From Marinobacter shengliensis (GTDB lineage Bacteria > Pseudomonadota > Gammaproteobacteria > Pseudomonadales > Oleiphilaceae), in the NCBI RefSeq assembly GCF_003007715.1, contig NZ_PXNO01000023.1:124001-188000 (forward strand): DNA of 64,000 nucleotides, read 5' to 3'. This document shows, piece after piece, positions 1-6,894 of this stretch (its first letter is position 1; each line of letters starts with the position of its first letter). Position numbers and translations under genes: made by a program. The notes beneath the pieces were generated by a model, which worked only from the letters and a program-made list of their open reading frames with translations, did not search any database and had not been told where the DNA came from.

Positions 1-61
1 CCACAAAGGCAATGCCGGCAATCAGGGCCAGCGCCAGAGTCAGTTTATTTTTTCGGGTCAT
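1..61 (-). CDS. Start of a membrane-anchored protein, probably a transport membrane-fusion protein (partial)
   Basis: Only about the first 20 codons are inside the window; the gene runs off the left edge. They read as a short basic N-terminus (MTRKNK) followed by a hydrophobic Leu/Ala/Ile stretch, which is a signal peptide or membrane anchor. The ATG overlaps the last codons of the TetR gene upstream, so the two are likely co-transcribed and translationally coupled. A TetR regulator followed by an N-anchored protein is the common arrangement of RND or HlyD-type efflux operons, but the function here is inferred from context only. Confidence 0.4.
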   Translation of the reverse strand, partial: MTRKNKLTLALALIAGIAFV

Positions 62-683
62 TGGGTATCTCCTGGAAGCTGGCGGCGTATAGTTTGAAAA
101 TTCGGGGGGCTGTCTGCTCAAGGGTGGCCATTTCTCCGCTCACCATGCCCTGAACCACCAGCCCCTGAATGGCGCCTAGGTACAACACCGCCGCCGCTTC
201 CGTATCGATACCGGCCGCTATGTGTCCCTGTTCAATGCCGAGCTGAAGTAAACCGACCACCTTTTTGCGGTAGCGGACAAGGGTCTGGCGGACGATGGTT
301 TTGGCTGGGCCGTTGCTCGGTTTTTGCAGCTCTCCCAGCATCAGGCGGGGAATGCCCGGGTGTCGGGAGATGAAGCCCACATGGGCAAGGAACATGGCTT
401 CCAGAGACTGGTCAGCTTGCTCATGCCGGTCCGCTTCCCGGAATACCTGGCTGGTCAGCTGCCCCGAAACCCAGCCGGCCACCGATTCCCACAGCCGGTT
501 CTTGTTCGGAAAATGCTTGAACAACGCACCCTGCGACAGTCCCACTTCATCGGCAATTCGGGCGGTGGTAAGGGTGGCCGGGTCCTGCTCAGCACATAAC
601 TGAACAACCGCCTCGATGGTGGCGGACTGGCGTAGTTCGGTGCTTTGGTAGGGTCGTTTGTCGGGGGTTCTTGCTGTTGCCAT
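45..683 (-). CDS. TetR/AcrR family transcriptional regulator
   Basis: A 212-residue one-domain repressor. The N-terminal TetR helix-turn-helix is visible at roughly residues 14-60, with the characteristic ARIADEVGLSQGALFKHFPNK helix pair, followed by an all-helical ligand-binding region (KTIVRQTL, EAAAVLYLGAIQG). I start at the ATG encoding MATARTPDKR because a longer reading needs a TTG start and would overlap the likely operator at 723-744. It overlaps the downstream membrane-protein gene and probably represses it together with itself. The ligand cannot be told from sequence; efflux or lipid-related repressors are the usual roles for this subfamily. Confidence 0.85.
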   Translation of the reverse strand: MATARTPDKRPYQSTELRQSATIEAVVQLCAEQDPATLTTARIADEVGLSQGALFKHFPNKNRLWESVAGWVSGQLTSQVFREADRHEQADQSLEAMFLAHVGFISRHPGIPRLMLGELQKPSNGPAKTIVRQTLVRYRKKVVGLLQLGIEQGHIAAGIDTEAAAVLYLGAIQGLVVQGMVSGEMATLEQTAPRIFKLYAASFQEIPNDPKK

Positions 684-722
684 TAGTGTTGTCCAGGGAA
701 GAAAGTAATTAATTGCTTTATT

Positions 723-744
723 TTGATTGATGAATACCAATCAA
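723..744. promoter_or_regulatory. Inverted repeat, probable TetR operator
   Basis: TTGATTG and CAATCAA form a perfect 7-bp inverted repeat with an 8-bp spacer, about 40 bp upstream of the TetR start codon. Size and symmetry suit a TetR dimer, and autoregulation is common in the family. That the neighbouring TetR binds it is inference. Confidence 0.5.
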
Positions 745-823
745 GCAAGAAACAAGATGGAGAATGGCGGATCAGGGCTCAGATGAAAGCCATTCAAAAA
801 GTTCAGATCAGGTACATTTTAAT

Positions 824-853
824 TTGCAGGGTAGGGAAGTTTCTGTATATAGT
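824..853 (+). promoter_or_regulatory. Candidate sigma70 promoter of the nrdD operon
   Basis: A TTGCAG -35 (824-829) and a TATAGT -10 (848-853) with 18-bp spacing, or TATATA at 846-851 with 16 bp, lie just ahead of the first riboswitch helix. Transcription would start near 858-860, close to the 5' strand of P1, so the exact -10 register is uncertain. Confidence 0.45.
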
Positions 854-855
854 TT
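840..855. promoter_or_regulatory. NrdR box 1 (imperfect)
   Basis: TTTCTGTATATAGTTT matches the NrdR consensus acaCwAtATaTwGtgt at about 11 of 16 positions and covers the candidate -10. It lies exactly 31 bp (three helical turns) upstream of the stronger box at 871-886. Paired boxes at integral helical turns are the known NrdR arrangement. Confidence 0.55.
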
Positions 856-856
856 G

Positions 857-1040
857 TTTGCCTTGGTAATACACAACATATTGTGTTTGTAGTAAGGAAT
901 CCGGTGAGAGTCCGGAACTGACGCGCAGCGGTATTGGGGAACGACCGTGGCATGATGACACTGGCGAAAGCCGGGAAGTCGCCACGCAAGGCAGAGCCGA
1001 AAGGCTCACGCCCCTGAGTCCGAAGACCTGCCAGGGCAAC
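857..1040 (+). promoter_or_regulatory. Cobalamin (B12) riboswitch upstream of nrdD
   Basis: The leader has the conserved cobalamin aptamer parts in order. The P1 5' strand TTTGCCTTGG (857-866) pairs with CCAGGGCAAC (1031-1040). The GGAATCCGGTGAGAGTCCGG core is at 896-915, a GGCGAAAGCC hairpin at 963-972, and the near-invariant GAGTCCGAAGACCTGCC block at 1016-1032. B12 riboswitches before B12-independent isozymes (metE, nrdAB, nrdDG) are established from comparative genomics. The expected logic is that NrdD is shut off when B12 is available for a class II enzyme; no class II nrdJ is in this window. Confidence 0.9.
871..886. promoter_or_regulatory. NrdR box 2
   Basis: ACACAACATATTGTGT matches the NrdR consensus acaCwAtATaTwGtgt at 15 of 16 positions. 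Together with the weaker box at 840-855 it brackets the candidate transcription start. It also lies inside the transcribed riboswitch, just after P1. NrdR is the dedicated ribonucleotide reductase repressor, so two independent controls appear stacked on this leader. Confidence 0.8.
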
Positions 1041-1106
1041 AAGCACTGCACCTTCGCGATTCAGGGTGAACAGCTGATCATGTCTCGGGTATTCGCCCGT
1101 GCCTGA

Positions 1107-1166
1107 CCTCCTGTATTCGCGAACGTTGCTGCACCTATTGCGACAACCTGACGCGCTTCCAGGAGG
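1107..1166 (+). promoter_or_regulatory. Likely riboswitch expression platform that hides the nrdD ribosome-binding site
   Basis: CCTCCTG at 1107-1113 is the exact complement of CAGGAGG at 1160-1166, which contains the strong AGGAGG Shine-Dalgarno six bases before the nrdD ATG. No poly-T terminator is seen between aptamer and gene. The simplest reading is a translational off-switch, in which ligand binding frees the anti-Shine-Dalgarno to seal the site. Confidence 0.55.
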
Positions 1167-1172
1167 AACCTG

Positions 1173-2951
1173 ATGTCTGCCCACACCACCTCGCACCCTG
1201 TTGATCCGGCCTTGCTGGATATTTCCGCCACTGTTGGTGAATACCTGCACCGCAGCGACTGGCGGGTGAACGCCAACGCCAACCAGGGCTATTCCCTCGG
1301 TGGCCTGATTCTGAATACCGCCGGCAAAGTGATTGCCAACTACTGGCTGAACGAGGTGTATACCCCGGAAATCGGCCGGGCCCACCGGCAAGCAGACCTG
1401 CACATCCATGATCTGGACATGCTCAGCGGCTACTGCGCCGGCTGGTCCTTGCGCACGCTGCTGCACGAGGGCCTGAACGGTGTGCCAGGCAAGGTGGAAG
1501 CGGGCCCGCCAAAGCACCTCTCAAGCGCCATCGGGCAGATGGTCAATTTTCTCGGCACCTTGCAGAATGAATGGGCCGGGGCCCAGGCCTTCAGCTCCTT
1601 CGACACCTACCTGGCGCCGTTTATCCGCAAGGACAACCTGGACTACGCCACTGTGCGCCAGTGCATCCAGGAGTTTGTTTACAACCTGAACGTGCCGTCC
1701 CGCTGGGGCACCCAGACGCCATTTACCAACATCACTTTTGACTGGGTTTGCCCGGACGATCTGCGGGAGCAGATACCCATTATTGCCGGTGAGGAAATGC
1801 CATTCAGCTATGGCGAATTGCAGGCCGAGATGGACATGATCAACCAGGCCTACATCGAGGTAATGACCGCAGGCGACAGTATGGGCCGGGTATTTACCTT
1901 CCCGATTCCTACCTACAACATCACCCGGGATTTCGACTGGGCATCCGACAACGCCCTGCGATTATTCGAAATGACCGCCCGTTACGGCCTGCCGTACTTC
2001 CAGAATTTCCTCAACTCGGATCTGGAGCCCAACATGGTGCGCTCCATGTGCTGCCGTCTGCAGCTGGACCTGAGGGAACTGCTCAAGCGGGGCAATGGCC
2101 TGTTCGGTTCAGCGGAGCAGACAGGCTCGCTGGGTGTGGTCACCGTGAACTGTGCCCGGTTGGGTTACCTGTATAAAGGAGACAAGCCGGCGCTCTTTGC
2201 CCGCCTGGATGAGCTGATGGGTCTGGCCCGGGACAGCCTGGAAACCAAGCGCCAGGAGATCGGCCGGCTGATGGTGGAAGGCCTGTTCCCCTACACCAAG
2301 CGCTATCTGGGCACCCTGAGAAATCACTTCTCCACCATTGGTGTGAATGGCCTGAACGAAATGGTTCGCAACTTTACCGGTGATCAGGAAGATATCAGCA
2401 GCGAGCAGGGCCGGGCCTTTGCGCTGGAGCTGCTGGACCATGTACGGGAGCGGATGAAGCAATACCAGGAAGAAACCGGCCATCTCTATAATTTGGAAGC
2501 CGCTCCGGCCGAAGGCACCACCTATCGGTTCGCCAAGGAAGACCAGAAGCGGTTTGCCGATATCCTGCAAGCAGGTACACCGGATGCCCCCTATTACACC
2601 AATTCCAGCCAACTTCCGGTGGGGTACACCGACGACCCGTTTGAAGCTTTGGATCTTCAGGATGAACTGCAAACCCGTTACACCGGCGGCACAGTTCTGC
2701 ACCTGTACATGCGTGAACGCATCAGCGATGCCGCCACCTGCGGCCGGTTTGTGAAAACGGTGCTGGAGAATTACCGGCTGCCGTACATCACCGTCACGCC
2801 CACCTTCTCCATCTGTCCGGTACATGGGTACCTGAACGGAGAACACGAATTCTGCCCGAAATGCGACGAACTGTTGCTCGCCGGGCAGCTATCACAGCTG
2901 GCAACGGCCGGCACTTCCCCAAAAAGCAAAGAAGGAGTTCAGCATGGATAA
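1173..2951 (+). CDS. nrdD: Anaerobic (class III) ribonucleoside-triphosphate reductase, large part lacking the glycyl-radical tail
   Basis: A 592-residue class III reductase that makes dNTPs without oxygen. The thiyl-radical region RSMCCRLQLDL (Cys293/Cys294) and the following GLFGSAEQTGSLGVVTVN block are typical. The zinc site near the C-terminus reads CPVH (548-551) and CPKC (561-564). Two things are odd. The N-terminus begins directly in the catalytic barrel with no ATP-cone, so the usual dATP control domain is absent. The chain also stops 28 residues after the zinc site, before any R-V-x-G-Y glycyl-radical motif; that motif is on the overlapping 48-residue gene that follows. The start is fixed by AGGAGG six bases upstream. 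Operon with the glycyl-radical peptide and nrdG. Confidence 0.93.
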   Translation: MSAHTTSHPVDPALLDISATVGEYLHRSDWRVNANANQGYSLGGLILNTAGKVIANYWLNEVYTPEIGRAHRQADLHIHDLDMLSGYCAGWSLRTLLHEGLNGVPGKVEAGPPKHLSSAIGQMVNFLGTLQNEWAGAQAFSSFDTYLAPFIRKDNLDYATVRQCIQEFVYNLNVPSRWGTQTPFTNITFDWVCPDDLREQIPIIAGEEMPFSYGELQAEMDMINQAYIEVMTAGDSMGRVFTFPIPTYNITRDFDWASDNALRLFEMTARYGLPYFQNFLNSDLEPNMVRSMCCRLQLDLRELLKRGNGLFGSAEQTGSLGVVTVNCARLGYLYKGDKPALFARLDELMGLARDSLETKRQEIGRLMVEGLFPYTKRYLGTLRNHFSTIGVNGLNEMVRNFTGDQEDISSEQGRAFALELLDHVRERMKQYQEETGHLYNLEAAPAEGTTYRFAKEDQKRFADILQAGTPDAPYYTNSSQLPVGYTDDPFEALDLQDELQTRYTGGTVLHLYMRERISDAATCGRFVKTVLENYRLPYITVTPTFSICPVHGYLNGEHEFCPKCDELLLAGQLSQLATAGTSPKSKEGVQHG

Positions 2952-3090
2952 CCAGAAACTTCCCGATGACAGCCAACGCCAGCGCTGCGAAGTGTGGACT
3001 CGGGTAATGGGCTACCACCGCCCGGTCTCAGCCTTTAACAAAGGCAAGCAATCCGAGCATCGCGAACGCACCCACTTCCGGGAGCGTTGA
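2944..3090 (+). CDS. Separate glycyl-radical C-terminal domain of NrdD (48 aa)
   Basis: This small gene encodes what is normally the C-terminal end of NrdD. It contains CEVWTRVMGYHRPVSAFNKG, with Gly23 in the R-V-M-G-Y glycyl-radical context, and a basic KGKQ tail. Its ATG overlaps the nrdD stop by 8 bp in the +1 frame and has its own GGAG Shine-Dalgarno seven bases upstream, so it is designed to be translated. nrdG follows after 1 bp. The likely mechanism is that the activase NrdG makes the radical on this peptide, which then docks into the NrdD barrel; this resembles the known free-standing radical domain GrcA/YfiD of pyruvate formate-lyase. A genuine frameshift in the assembly is the main alternative. 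Confidence 0.8.
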   Translation: MDNQKLPDDSQRQRCEVWTRVMGYHRPVSAFNKGKQSEHRERTHFRER

Positions 3091-3091
3091 A

Positions 3092-3796
3092 ATGACTGCG
3101 GATAACCTGGTGATTGGAGGCATGGCCGCCTTTTCCACCGTCGATTATCCGCAACACCTGGCGGCAACCCTGTTCCTGCAGGGTTGTCCCTGGCGTTGCC
3201 ATTACTGCCATAACCCTCATCTTATACCACTTGAAGCTGGTGATGAAAAAATCACCTGGAAACAAGCTCATCGGCACCTGACAAGCCGGCGGGGGTTGCT
3301 GGATGCTGTGGTGTTTAGTGGTGGCGAACCCACCATTCAGAAAGCACTGTTGCCTGCCCTTCAACAAACCCGCGAGTTGGGTTTTCGTAACGGCCTGCAC
3401 ACCGGCGCCCCGCATCTGAAACTGCTGGAACCGCTGTTGCCCTGGCTGGACTGGGTGGGCCTGGACATCAAAGCGCTGCCTTCAGACTATGAAATCATCA
3501 CCACCAACCGCCATGCCGGGCAGGAAAGCTGGGCGGCTATCTCCGCACTGCAAAAGGCCGGCGTGGACTTTGAATGCCGGATGACTTGGCATGGCGCCCT
3601 GCAGTCACCGGAGCAGGTGATTACCGTGGGGGAGCAGTTGTCAGATCAGGGCGTGCGCCGGTTTGCGGTGCAGATCGCCCGAAGTGATCAGATGCTGAAT
3701 GGCACCATCGGGGCCGGGTATCTGAGCATGGAAAACAAGCAAAACGTCCGTAACAAACTCACTCCGCTTTTTGAAACCCTCGACATGCGGGAGTAG
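3092..3796 (+). CDS. nrdG: Anaerobic ribonucleotide reductase activating protein (radical SAM)
   Basis: A 234-residue radical SAM activase. The [4Fe-4S]/SAM motif is CPWRCHYC (Cys32, Cys36, Cys39), and VVFSGGEPT is the SAM-binding GGE loop. It abstracts hydrogen from the reductase glycine to create the glycyl radical. In this operon the target glycine is on the separate 48-residue peptide whose stop lies 1 bp upstream. Length and the GLDIKALP segment resemble the longer NrdG subgroup (TIGR02495-like) rather than the 154-residue E. coli form. Confidence 0.92.
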   Translation: MTADNLVIGGMAAFSTVDYPQHLAATLFLQGCPWRCHYCHNPHLIPLEAGDEKITWKQAHRHLTSRRGLLDAVVFSGGEPTIQKALLPALQQTRELGFRNGLHTGAPHLKLLEPLLPWLDWVGLDIKALPSDYEIITTNRHAGQESWAAISALQKAGVDFECRMTWHGALQSPEQVITVGEQLSDQGVRRFAVQIARSDQMLNGTIGAGYLSMENKQNVRNKLTPLFETLDMRE

Positions 3797-3830
3797 TCTG
3801 GGAGCAGACTTGTTCAATCGGAGAGCGTTA

Positions 3831-4193
3831 ATGGATATCCGACTCAAACGAGCCTACGACACCGCCGCCCGCTCAGACGGCCCGCGTATACTGGTAGACC
3901 GCATCTGGCCCCGGGGCGTTGCCAAGGAAGATGCCGACATCGCCCACTGGCTGAAAGGGCTTGCTCCGTCTACTGAATTGCGTAAGTGGTTCGGCCATGA
4001 TCCGGACAAATGGCCGGAGTTCTGCGACAGCTACCTGAAAGAGCTTCAGTCCGACGATGCCGCAGAGGACCTGGAAACACTCTGGAAGATCCTTGATGAG
4101 CACAAACGCATAACGCTGGTGTTTGCTGCCAAAGACACCGAGCACAACAACGCGGTGGCGCTGCGGGGTTATATCCTGAACGAAACGCTCTGA
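3831..4193 (+). CDS. DUF488 (YeaO-like) family protein
   Basis: A 120-residue cytosolic protein with the DUF488 pattern: RAYD near the start, the strongly conserved ILVDRIWPRGV block at about residues 20-30, ELRKWFGHDPDKWPEF in the middle, and LVFAAKDTEHNNAVAL near the end. E. coli YeaO is the familiar member; its biochemical function is not established. I start at the ATG of MDIRLKRAYD, preceded by GGAG. It is 34 bp after nrdG and may be transcribed with it, but nothing links the functions. Confidence 0.85.
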   Translation: MDIRLKRAYDTAARSDGPRILVDRIWPRGVAKEDADIAHWLKGLAPSTELRKWFGHDPDKWPEFCDSYLKELQSDDAAEDLETLWKILDEHKRITLVFAAKDTEHNNAVALRGYILNETL

Positions 4194-4301
4194 AGCCATC
4201 CGCTATCCGCTTTGGGTTGGGCCAGTTGTTACAAACCCTTACTGTCACGATCTTAAACATGTATAGAATATGAATCATTATTAATGGGCTGGAGTAAGAT
4301 T

Positions 4302-5396
4302 ATGGGTTTTTGGCCGTCCACAAAGCGTGTGGAAGCGCTTGAAGCGGAGCTGTCGGCATTGAACAAGGCATATGCTGAGCGAGATGAGCAGAATCGCAGG
4401 CTGGAAGCGGAACTGGAAGAAGAGCGCAGTGCGCTGGTAAAGACCCGCTCAGAACTTGAGCTTGGTCACCGATTGATGGCAGGCCTTGGTCAATTTAGTT
4501 CCTCACTGAGCGAACTCAAAGGATCCTTCAGCGAGTTGTCGGATTTGCTCGGCTCCCGGCGCAGTGAAGCCCTGAAAACCCGGGATGAATCCGGCCAGGT
4601 GCGCGACGGCATGGCAACGCTAGTACAGCGTCTGGATGGAGCGCGCCAGAGAGTAGTGAGTTCTGCCGGGCAGATGGAGGCGCTGGAAACAGAAACCGGA
4701 AGCATAACGTCGCTGGTGGATGTTATTGACGGTGTGTCTGACCAGACTTCGCTACTCGCTCTGAACGCCAGCATTGAGGCCGCCCGGGCCGGCGAGCACG
4801 GCCGGGGGTTCAGCGTGGTGGCGACGGAGGTCCGTAACCTTGCATTCCGGGCGGGTGAGGCCACCCGTGAAATCGAGGAGGCCATCAACCGGATTCGTAG
4901 CCAGACCTCCGCCGTCTCCGGGGCCAGCAAGGCGAGCAGCGAAGAAATGCAAAAGCTGGCCGAAGAAGCGGAAACTGCCAGAAGTCGCCTGATGTCGTTG
5001 ATTGACCTTGCGGACAATTCGTCCACGGCGCTGGGTAACGCCGCTTTGTTGGCGGAAATTGAGCTGGCGAACCTGGAAGAGCTGGAAATCAAGCTCACGG
5101 TTTACCAGATTCTGGCTGGACTGTCTGATCGAACTGCAGGCTCTCTTCCCTCAGAAACTGAATGCCGGCTCGGCCAGTGGTACTACCAGGGTGATGGCAA
5201 CCAACAGTATGCCGGCCGAATGGATTTTAAAGCCATTGAGGAGCCGCACCGACTGGTGCATGTATACGCTATCAAGGCAGTGCAGGCCCACCATGACAGT
5301 CGTCATGAAGATGCGCTGAAAGCACTGGAGGCCATGGAAGCCAATAATCTGGATGTGATGAGCCGGTTAAGGCGGTTGGTTTCCTTGGTTGATTAG
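4302..5396 (+). CDS. Soluble methyl-accepting chemotaxis-type protein with C-terminal CZB domain
   Basis: A 364-residue receptor without membrane segments. An N-terminal coiled coil (residues about 10-60) leads into an MCP signalling domain whose hairpin tip carries [20 protein letters not shown]. The last ~80 residues form a chemoreceptor zinc-binding (CZB) domain with the conserved Cys and LGQWYY, then EEPHRLVH and [11 protein letters not shown] histidines. CZB domains bind zinc and in several systems sense oxidants such as HOCl. I use the ATG of [10 protein letters not shown] because GGAG sits seven bases upstream, rather than the in-frame ATG 18 bp earlier. It probably signals through CheA or a diguanylate cyclase encoded elsewhere. 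Confidence 0.88.
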   Translation: MGFWPSTKRVEALEAELSALNKAYAERDEQNRRLEAELEEERSALVKTRSELELGHRLMAGLGQFSSSLSELKGSFSELSDLLGSRRSEALKTRDESGQVRDGMATLVQRLDGARQRVVSSAGQMEALETETGSITSLVDVIDGVSDQTSLLALNASIEAARAGEHGRGFSVVATEVRNLAFRAGEATREIEEAINRIRSQTSAVSGASKASSEEMQKLAEEAETARSRLMSLIDLADNSSTALGNAALLAEIELANLEELEIKLTVYQILAGLSDRTAGSLPSETECRLGQWYYQGDGNQQYAGRMDFKAIEEPHRLVHVYAIKAVQAHHDSRHEDALKALEAMEANNLDVMSRLRRLVSLVD

Positions 5397-5591
5397 CGGC
5401 CTGATCTATCGAATGGCAATCAGAGGCAATATTCAAACCTGGCGGGCCAGTGAAATCCGGCAGTTGATTTAACGCCGCCCTGAGAGGGGCAGGTGCTGCA
5501 TTCCAGCGGTGCGCAGATTCGCACGCCGGTGGGCATCGCGGTGCCTTGTTTAGCGACTTTGGCGCACCACTGAAAACATGAAGTTCCTGTA

Positions 5592-5891
5592 TCAAAAACC
5601 CAAAAACAGCATGTCCAACGCCGCGGAGATTTCATCTTGCTGCCCAGCGAGGCTGCCAGCACCAAAACGCAATTCGCTTTCAGGCACAGCAGCCATGTAC
5701 TGAGTAGCCATGACTACCTCCTGGCCCTCAATGTTAAATACAGGGTTCAGCCTCTGGGCAGGAGAGGGCGCCGAGGACTTGGGTAACAGTGGCACAACAA
5801 CTCGGGTGTTCAAGCCACTGAGAAGGTCTGACTGAACATCCAGAAGATAGCCAGCCCCATCCTTATTTTCAAAGATATCGAAACGGGCCAT
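5592..5891 (-). CDS. ccdB: CcdB-type gyrase-targeting toxin
   Basis: A 99-residue CcdB family toxin (F-plasmid CcdB is 101). MARFDIFENKDGAGYLLDVQSDLL and the VVVPLLP strand are characteristic, as is the final helix ending ...LDMLFLGF. The last three residues are Leu-Gly-Phe where F-plasmid CcdB has Trp-Gly-Ile, the residues that contact gyrase, so toxicity toward gyrase is not certain. Its ATG overlaps the ccdA stop (TGATG), the usual coupling that keeps antitoxin in excess. Confidence 0.87.
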   Translation of the reverse strand: MARFDIFENKDGAGYLLDVQSDLLSGLNTRVVVPLLPKSSAPSPAQRLNPVFNIEGQEVVMATQYMAAVPESELRFGAGSLAGQQDEISAALDMLFLGF

Positions 5892-6136
5892 CAGAACTGC
5901 CGGTGCCGTGCAAGAGGCAAACCGTTAGCTTCAACGTATGCGTTAGAGCTTGCGAGAGCTCTGGCATTTTCTTTCAACCACTTCTGCTGCTTCTGAAGCT
6001 TCACAGCCTCTGCGATCCCTGCCTCTGCTGATCGTGAAACATTGATTCCCAGAGCTTTTGCCTCTTTGAGGAGGGCGCTATCTAGCGACAGGTTCGTTGG
6101 CTTTCGTATGGATTTGGTAGCTTGGGAAGCTTGCAT
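5891..6136 (-). CDS. ccdA: CcdA-type antitoxin
   Basis: An 81-residue partner of CcdB. The N-terminal third (KPTNLSLDSALLKEAKALGINVSRSAE) is the ribbon-helix-helix DNA-binding part and the C-terminal WLKENARALASSNAYVEANGLP is the flexible segment that wraps the toxin. It is first in the two-gene operon and probably autorepresses together with CcdB. Chromosomal ccdAB pairs are often in variable regions; here the pair sits beside a possible transporter remnant, consistent with an insertion-prone spot. Confidence 0.88.
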   Translation of the reverse strand: MQASQATKSIRKPTNLSLDSALLKEAKALGINVSRSAEAGIAEAVKLQKQQKWLKENARALASSNAYVEANGLPLARHRQF

Positions 6137-6526
6137 GGTTTAGCCCTCACACAGATCGATGCGCCCATTTTATGCGCATGTTCATTGAACATCAATCTCT
6201 CCTGTAGCGCTCAGTAATACCAGCCGGTTCTGAGCTGGAGGTTTGTGGTTGGTTGGCTCCCGAGTGATCTCCCTGTTTTATAGGCTACTGCCATGTGGCT
6301 ATGAGGGCGCCCGACCCCAGCACCAGTGAGACACCCACCTCAGCAATCATCAGCAGTACCATGAAGCCGTGAATAAACGACGGTGGCAGTGTGGCGCTGC
6401 TGAATCTGCATCTTTAGTAGCAGCGCCATGAGCTTAAAGATTCATTGAAAATAATTGTATTATGGTCCATTAATGGAGGTGCTTCCCTTTAGAGGGTTTT
6501 GACTGATGAGATGCAAGGAGATTCTG
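6137..6526. other. 390-bp intergenic stretch
   Basis: No intact gene is visible. It holds the ccdAB promoter side, an apparent transporter tail fragment at about 6285-6400 (minus strand), and the AT-rich upstream region of the small exported protein at 6527. No convincing promoter or operator could be assigned. Confidence 0.5.
6285..6400 (-). pseudogene. Possible 3' remnant of a membrane transporter gene
   Basis: Read on the minus strand, about 37 codons without a start run into a TAG at 6285-6287. They begin with SSATLPPSFIHGFMV and end in a hydrophobic Leu/Val/Ala helix (VSLVLGSGALIATWQ). This resembles the last helix of MFS drug exporters. There is no start codon or Shine-Dalgarno and the reading frame decays upstream. 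It may be a decayed gene end left after an insertion, or chance. Confidence 0.28.
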
Positions 6527-6835
6527 ATGATGAAAACAAAAAAACAGCTAGCCGCCGTATTGGCCGCACTGGCCATGCTCATACCGATGGTGATTCAAGC
6601 AGAGGAGAAAGCTGACGTCTGGTTGCCCAGCCTGATTACGGATACCCCACAGGAGGGTTTTGAGCTAGCCATCAAGCTGTCCCGAATGGGAGTAAAAAGC
6701 ACCCAGTCCAGTAAAGAGGTTCTGTTCCGGGAGCGGGCAAAATATTCAGAGGATGGTGAGGCCCTGATGCATGCATCAGAAGTGATCGCGGTTCACTTCC
6801 AGACGGTTGCAGCGGCCAACGATTACTGGAAATAA
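6527..6835 (+). CDS. Small exported protein of unknown function
   Basis: A 102-residue protein with a clear Sec signal peptide: MMKTKKQ, a hydrophobic Leu/Ala core, and a likely cleavage at VIQA-EE (about residue 25). The mature part is about 75 residues, with no Cys and no recognised domain (ADVWLPSLITDTPQEGF, ending ANDYWK). AAGGAG lies six bases before the ATGATG, which decides this start over an in-frame ATG 21 bp upstream. A hairpin directly downstream ends the unit. I do not recognise the family. Confidence 0.65.
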   Translation: MMKTKKQLAAVLAALAMLIPMVIQAEEKADVWLPSLITDTPQEGFELAIKLSRMGVKSTQSSKEVLFRERAKYSEDGEALMHASEVIAVHFQTVAAANDYWK

Positions 6836-6842
6836 TCAACGC

Positions 6843-6864
6843 GGCGGCCCGCTGCGGGGCCGCC
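6843..6864. terminator. GC-rich hairpin between convergent genes
   Basis: GGCGGCCC (6843-6850) and GGGCCGCC (6857-6864) form an 8-bp stem with a 6-base loop. It lies between the end of the small exported protein and the end of the sdhB-like gene on the other strand. The T-run is poor, so termination efficiency is uncertain. Confidence 0.5.
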
Positions 6865-6894
6865 AGTTTGGTTACTTTGCCTGGCTTGCGGTGC

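Noticed and set aside
2944-3090. Treating the split NrdD as a simple pseudogene
   Set aside because: The small frame has its own ATG and GGAG site, a complete radical motif and tight coupling to nrdG, which favour a working two-piece enzyme.
5400-5591. Possible gene or integron-type site between the CZB receptor and ccdB
   Set aside because: Short frames only, no ribosome site, and no convincing attC-like palindrome.
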